A stretch of DNA of 64,000 nt from Ascaphus truei. Its lineage: Eukaryota > Chordata > Amphibia > Anura > Ascaphidae. A program made the translations under genes and the position numbers. The notes under the pieces are model-generated. The model searched no databases, was not told the origin of the DNA, and was given only the letters and a program-made list of their open reading frames with translations. The stretch spans positions 227,052,777 through 227,116,776 of the forward strand of contig CM071568.1 of the NCBI GenBank assembly GCA_036426205.1, written 5' to 3'. Shown here one piece after another: positions 58,811 to 64,000 of the stretch (position 1 is the stretch's first letter; each line of letters begins with the position of its first letter).

Positions 58811-59034
58811 CAGGGCGGCTCAACTCTAATAATCAACGCCCCCCCAATGGGGGGTCAGGTTTCTGGATATCTCAGCTTCAGCACAATCTCATAATCTCTC
58901 AATCCTCCCAATCCTCTGATTGAACCACCTGTGCTGAAGCACGGACTCGATTGAGCCCACATGTGCTGAAGCAGGGATATCATGAAAACCTAACCTTTTT
59001 CGGGGGGCTTGAGGACTGGAGTTGAGCACCCATA
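58811..59034. mobile_element. hAT-type MITE, copy 3, longer and degraded
   Basis: The left end CAGGGCGGCTCAACTC and the right end GGACTGGAGTTGAGCACCC are inverse. The inside contains CTTCAGCACA and CTGTGCTGAAGC words also present in the 6039 and 23503 copies. Flanks TCTAAGC at 58804-58810 and 59036-59042 are a probable, slightly decayed target duplication. An internal duplication explains the extra ~100 bp. Confidence 0.75.
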
Positions 59035-59042
59035 TTCTAAGC

Positions 59043-59739
59043 TGTACACACCATATTACAGTTCAATTTAAATCTTATGCTGTAAATCATGCACCATTTT
59101 AGTAGCCCTTCTTTGCGCAATCTCCAATTAATTAATGTCCTTCCGGAGATATGCTAATACCGCTCCCAATACAACCTAACGTCCTGCTGACTTTCCACAG
59201 TGCTTTGTTACATTGCTCACCTACTTTGAGGTCACCTGTAATACTGACTCCCAGGTCACTTTCCACTATAGTAGTTGACACAGTTCAGAACTATCATATG
59301 CAATCAGAAGCGTATTACACTGTACATATATCTTTTATTACTTATGCACTGTAATGCAATATTTCTTTTCACAACCTATTTTCCAATTATATCAAGCCCC
59401 ATAATCATACTCCGAATACATATACAAAAGAGGAATTGTACAAATGATAAGCCTCATCCTGACCCCTATTACAGAAATTATTATATTAAACTCTTTTATT
59501 ATATATTCTGTGCTGTATCTGCTGATTACCCTAGCCTTCGCAATTCTCCATTTTCCTGGGGGTGTTTTCCCTAGCACCCTACTATTTATCATTTACATTC
59601 CTCACTGTCACAAATATAATTTTTTTCAAATGACACCATTAAATGTACATGTTCTAGTCTGACAGACTTTACACAAGAAACCATATATTTCATTAGCCTA
59701 CTAACAACTCTATATACTACACAATTTATTGAAGTAACA
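59043..59739. other. Intron, nothing coding recognised
   Basis: AT-rich with short open frames in both directions and no domain. No repeat family assigned. Confidence 0.45.
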
Positions 59740-59966
59740 CAGGAGAGATAGGGAGTAGGTTGTATGATACCTTTTATTGGACCAACATGTAGTTGATATG
59801 TTACAAGCTTTCTAACCGATGAAGGATCTTGAGAGGTTTGAAAGCCTGTAACATTTCAACTACTTGTTGGTCCAATACAAGGAATCATACCTCTTACCCC
59901 CTCGCCCTCCTCTGTCACTACATGGAAGAAAGGACCAACACGGCTACCCACCCTTCTTTGCTTACA
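59740..59966. mobile_element. Foldback repeat with TTGGTCCAA arms
   Basis: The arm 59760-59812 (ATGATACCTTTTATTGGACC, on to gttacaagctttc) is the inverse of 59839-59893 with about 80% identity; spacer about 26 bp. To its right the segment 59934-59966 is shared in inverse with 41672-41706. Non-coding. Confidence 0.7.
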
Positions 59967-61505
59967 ATTTCTTGACTACAATACAGAGTAAACTAAAACT
60001 AGAATTAAATCCAAAACAAGTTGCAAGTGCTAAAATATAAGAGCGTTTAAAAAGAAAATCAGTTTTACAATGTCAAAAAAAAAAATCACTTTTCACATTT
60101 CCATCATGTAATCTGTGGGAGATTCCCAATATATGACCTGTGAAGTTGTATACTAGGGGGTTGCTGTTCCAATTGTATGTTATGGTTTGCTGAAGCCTTG
60201 CTGGCATGTTAGAATAAGTATTATATTTAAAAGGTAAAAAGCATTAGGGGTATTTGTTAAGCAGAATGGGTGTTCTGGTAATAATGCAGAATGATGTCCA
60301 CTATACTGTATCTGGTGAAAAAAAGTGTTATAACAAGTATAACAGTTATGTATATTGTGGAACAAAACAAAAGAGGTTTTGTTCCATAATATAAATATTT
60401 GTTAACTTCTGTTAATATATTATTTTCCCCAGAGTGGACTGCTCTTTATTCTTTTTTTGTATGTTATTCCCACTCGTGTGCAGTGTTTTTGGCTGGCACC
60501 TGATTTATTACTATTTTTGTTGTTATTAGACCATTGAGGGCAACTATGCTATGAGTCTTTTGCTATTAAAACTACTTTAAAGTCTCATTCATAATATGTC
60601 TTTCTTAGCATGAAGTTACATTATCAAGGTACTTTTCTCTGCTTGCGCCAGCAAGTCATAATTATCTTATGCTCATATGTTATACAATACTAGATCTAAG
60701 GTAGCAGTTACCTTGTGTGTCTTCATTCAAATCTACATTAGAATTTTTTTTAAACTTTTGACAGAGATGAAAGGGGAGACTGTGGGAGACATGCATCAAG
60801 TGCCAGTGACCCCCTTCCAATGTTCACTATCATTGACGTACATGGGAGTTAAAGCTGGTGTATGATAACCCATACTGGCACTAGATTCATATGCCCCAAT
60901 GTAATAAGTGATAGGCATCATGGTTTTCTGGTCACACAGATACCTATTACTGGCAGCAAGCCTGAAATGGAAGCCGTCTAGTGATATTATATAACGTGCT
61001 ACAATAAGTCACTCCTTCACTCATAAATAATTCTGCACAGTACAATTCGGTGAAGCATATTGCACTAAAAGTTGAGGATAGTGAAAAACTGCTAGCATAT
61101 CACTTTAAGAAAGGAGACCCAAGCATTTACCCCTTTTCTTGCCTTTGTGAGAATATAGCCAGGCAGTTATTTATCCCCTCCAGTGTTGGAGAGTCTTTAA
61201 GCAATTCAATGTTCTAACAATTATGAACTTGATCTTTTGATGGCTTTCACTAAGTTGAATTTACCTCTTACCTTCAAGGCAATTACTTGGAACATGTCTG
61301 CAGCTACAGTTCAAATATCATTACTCTATGGGGCTTATTCTTTAGGCTCTGTTAGCGCTGAACCGTGAAATCTGCACGGAAAGCCCCATTCAAGTCAATG
61401 TATGTTTGCAGGGGTGAACCAGAAGGATTTGTTATATTCTTGATAATACGGAATAGTTTCTTTCTGTGAATTGCTTTTAATTGATAGAAAGAAAAAATCT
61501 AAATA
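59967..61505. other. Intron, nothing coding recognised
   Basis: AT-rich, with no splice-flanked open segment in phase with the vWA exons and no recognised repeat. Confidence 0.5.
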
Positions 61506-62422
61506 CAGCTCAACCCCATTATAGCGCGATCCACTACAATGCGGATCCGCTTATAACGCAGTGAGCATGGCTCCCGTTGAAAAAACTTACACACACAGCA
61601 TGGCGAGAGACATGATCCTTCATACAGAAGCCCTGAGAGTTAAACCTGTTGGTGGACAGTATTGCACTCATACCTCCCAAAGTCCCTTTAACTCCAGTCC
61701 CCTCCTCCCTGCCTTTCATTGGCGTCCTCCATGTAGACCTCTGGCTCCTGATTGGCCCAGGGGAGTGGGGCCATCCATCAGAGCCTGAGGGTGCTCCTGG
61801 CAGTGACATCATGGCTCACTGATGCCCTGCTATCATGTGCCCATAATTACCTGCTCAGCTCCCATACAGCTTAACTAGACAGTTAAAAATGACAGGAATT
61901 CAGGGGTGAGGAGGCAAAGCCACACTCAGGGAATGTGCTTTCTACATGTAAGGAGTATCTGTGTCACCCAGAGCCAGCACCAGAGAAAGGTAAGAGAGAG
62001 CCCCCACACTGCACGTGCCCTGTGTCCAAAAGTTGTGCTCATGGGAACCAAGTGTCTCTGAGAGTCTGTTAGCTGGTTCCTGGCTGGGTGACTCACAGAT
62101 ATAGCTGACAGCCCAGCACAGGCTGCATGATCTCCCCCCCTCCTCCCCCGCTTCCCCCTCTAAAAGACTTACCAGCTTCTCTGCACAGATCAGCTGCTGC
62201 AGATGCCGGGTAGTGCTGGCTGGGGGAGGGGGTGAGGGGGGGGGGCGCTTCTGCTGCTGTGACGCGCCAGGCTCAGGGAGAGCTGGGAGAGTTATCCCAG
62301 CTCTCCCCCTCCAGCGGACGCGGAGTCACTGATCGCGGCGGCCATTTTTTAATTGCAATCCCGGTTATAATGCGGTTGGATTGGGTGGACCCCAAGGACC
62401 GCATTATAACGGGGTTCAGCTG
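61506..62422. mobile_element. Non-autonomous pogo/Tigger-like (TA-duplicating) element, 917 bp
   Basis: The left end CAGCTCAACCCCATTATAGC and the right end, whose inverse reads CAGCTGAACCCCGTTATAAT, form inverted repeats of about 30 bp. TA lies just outside both ends (61504-61505 and 62423-62424). CAG ends, a TA duplication and TATAACGCG words are typical of pogo/Tigger members of the Tc1/mariner superfamily. The interior has no transposase. A related end is at 42103-42192. It ends only ~157 bp before the vWA exon at 62580. Confidence 0.8.
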
Positions 62423-62579
62423 TACATATTAGAAGGATCTGCAGCCTAAAAAAAAGCCTTTTAGCTTTAAAAAGCTTCAAAGGGCATAATCAAGATAAAT
62501 TCTGTTATGCATTATTCTGTAACCTTGATTATCCATTGGAATTAACAAACCTCTCTTGCATTTGTATGGTATATTTCAG

Positions 62580-63188
62580 TGTGCACAGAGGCCAGTGTTG
62601 CAGACATTGTGTTTCTAGTGGATGGATCCTGGAGCATCGGTACAGAAAACTTCAAAAAAATGCAAGACTTTCTGTACACCTTAATCAATGGATTTGATGT
62701 TAGCGAAGATAATATTCGCATAAGTCTAATCCAGTACAGTGACACGCCACGTACCGAATTTTACCTGAACTCTTTCAGCAGGAAGGAGGATGTTCTGCAG
62801 TACATTCAGACCCTGAAGTACAAAGGTGGGGGAACGAAAACTGGACTAAGCCTTCAGTACATGCTGGAGAATCACTTCACAGAAAGTTCAGGAGGCAGAG
62901 CAAATGATGATGTGCCTCAAATTGCGGTCGTGATAACTGATGGCCAGGCTCAGGATAACATCAGAGAGCCAGCCAAGCAAGTGAGAAACGCTGGGATCAC
63001 GATGTACGCCATTGGCATTGAAAATGCCGTCCTGTCCGAACTCAACGAAATAGCGAGCGACCCTGACGAAAGCCATGTCTACAATGTGGCCAATTTTACT
63101 GCTCTGCAGGGTATTTCTCAAAGCATGCTACAAGTGCTGTGCACCACAGTAGAAGAAGCAGTGCGGCAGATGGGCCTAATTGCTCAAG
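62580..63188 (+). CDS. col6a4: Collagen VI alpha-chain-like gene, exon for first vWA domain (N1), complete
   Basis: A 609-nt exon bounded by acceptor GGTATATTTCAG and donor CTCAAG|GTACAG, phase 1 at both ends, encodes one whole vWA domain (~200 residues). After CTEASVADIVFLVDGSWSIG come the MIDAS motif DGSWS, the MIDAS threonine in GGGTKTG (~residue 83) and the aspartate in VITDGQAQD (~residue 120). The domain also shows the usual YAIGIENAVLSELNEIAS and HVYNVANFTAL core. Collagen VI chains are secreted microfibril proteins of the extracellular matrix, and alpha-3 to alpha-6 carry long N-terminal vWA arrays with one exon per domain. The VCTEAS start and IREPA words fit alpha-4 best; alpha-5, alpha-6 or alpha-3 are not excluded. 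No stop, frameshift or missing MIDAS residue. Confidence 0.85.
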
Positions 63189-63867
63189 GTACAGCTTTAA
63201 ACAATCTACTCGTCTTCTGTTCCTGGCCTTATCTGTAGCCTGCAGCTTGCATTTCTAGACACAGCTTGCATCTGTCTTTTTAATGTCACTCTTGTAATAT
63301 CTTTGATTATAAACACGTGGAGGGAAATTGCTGAAAATCCAGCATCTGGTTAAGTCATGTCAAAGCTTATATTTATGCTTGACTGCAATGAAAAATGAAA
63401 GTTTGCAGGATACCGATATAAAAGAACATTTCTGCAATTATATAAATTGCATGAAGAAAGTCATGGTAGTGTTTCCAATTGATAATCGTACCCATAGATC
63501 TCATAGGATAAAATGATTATTGGGTTTACATGTGGTTTTTTTAAGCTTGAGTGAACTAGTATACTATAAACTTTGTAAGTACATTTTTTTTAATGAGCAG
63601 GGGAAATGTACATGCCTCCAACTTGAAACTTAACATGTTGCTCCATTTAATGATGCAAAGTAAATCTATATGTAAGAAACACATTGTGTTGTGTACAGAC
63701 TGGGAATCAATTTGTCAGTTGACCTAAATGTAAAAATAAATAAATCTTAAATCAACACTTTTTTCTAATCTATCATAACCTTCATTTACCATGATCTTTG
63801 TTTGAATGTAAATAACAAAAACACCCAACACTGACCAATAGATGTTTCCTTTTTTCCTACCTCGCAG
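63189..63867 (+). other. Intron between vWA exons
   Basis: 679-nt intron starting GTACAG and ending in a strong polypyrimidine tract and CCTCGCAG. It is a phase-1 intron. No repeat recognised in it. Confidence 0.85.
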
Positions 63868-64000
63868 GTTGCAGAAAAGCCAATCTGGCCGACATTGTGT
63901 TCCTAGTGGAAAGCTCAACCAGAATTGGTGAAGTAGGTTTTGAAAAAGTGGTGGATTTCGTCTACGGCGTGGTATCTAGCTTGGATGTTGGTATTAATAA
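63868..64000 (+). CDS. col6a4: Collagen VI alpha-chain-like gene, exon for second vWA domain (partial)
   Basis: The exon begins with phase-1 bases GT that complete a Gly codon, then CRKANLADIVFLVESSTRIG followed by EVGFEKVVDFVYG. It runs off the end of the window after ~44 residues. It is a second vWA domain. The usual MIDAS DxSxS is here ESSTR: Glu replaces Asp and the last Ser is Arg, so this domain probably does not bind metal normally, as in several vWA domains of the long collagen VI chains. The rest of the gene lies beyond 64000. Confidence 0.85.

Overview
This window looks like vertebrate nuclear DNA, most likely from an amphibian (probably a frog). It has no compact gene packing. It carries long (CA)n, (TA)n and (GA)n arrays and a dense mix of transposon families typical of amphibian and fish genomes: Tc1, hAT, pogo-like, Penelope with GIY-YIG, L2/CR1, RTE, Tx1/L1-like and Ty3/gypsy. 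The species assignment is inference; nothing here names it.

The one clear host gene is on the plus strand at the right end. Exon 62580-63188 encodes a complete von Willebrand factor A (vWA) domain, and a second vWA exon begins at 63868 and runs off the window. One vWA domain per ~600-nt exon, phase 1 at both ends, fits the long collagen VI chains (alpha-3/4/5/6). The first domain's N-terminal context best suits alpha-4. A probable start-codon and signal-peptide exon lies at 55832-55921. Possible untranslated 5' exons lie at ~12230-12425, 13145-13213 and 16572-16643. If this model is right, most of the window is 5' introns of this gene, so the elements below are intronic passengers.

Layout: 1-4 kb AT-rich DNA, then a CCAAT/CRE-rich block and an RFX-like palindrome block. 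4-8.4 kb Penelope tail, large CA array, hAT MITE, minisatellite, L2 3' end. 8.55-10.2 kb complete but dead Tc1 element. 12-17 kb candidate 5' exons and an L2 fragment. 18-24 kb Penelope fragments, a foldback element and a MITE nested in Penelope. 24.5-27 kb RTE LINE split by a 1.5-kb hAT element. 27.2-34.9 kb a 7.3-kb hAT-like interval (holding an L2 LINE and several satellites) inside a split palindrome. 38-41 kb a broken coiled-coil/IQ-motif coding tract ending at an LTR. 42-44 kb L1 3' end split by a 1.35-kb insertion with a 12-bp target duplication. 46-46.5 kb Penelope tail. 46.6-52.6 kb LTR retrotransposon on the minus strand with integrase before reverse transcriptase (Gmr1-like order). 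52.8-55.2 kb repeat rich in simple sequence. 55.8-64 kb gene start, L2 fragment, MITEs, pogo-like element, vWA exons.

No tRNA, rRNA, CRISPR array, operon or bacterial feature was seen. All mobile-element coding regions I could read are broken. The stretch ~47-55 kb holds many one-base indels in homopolymers, so part of its decay may be sequencing error.
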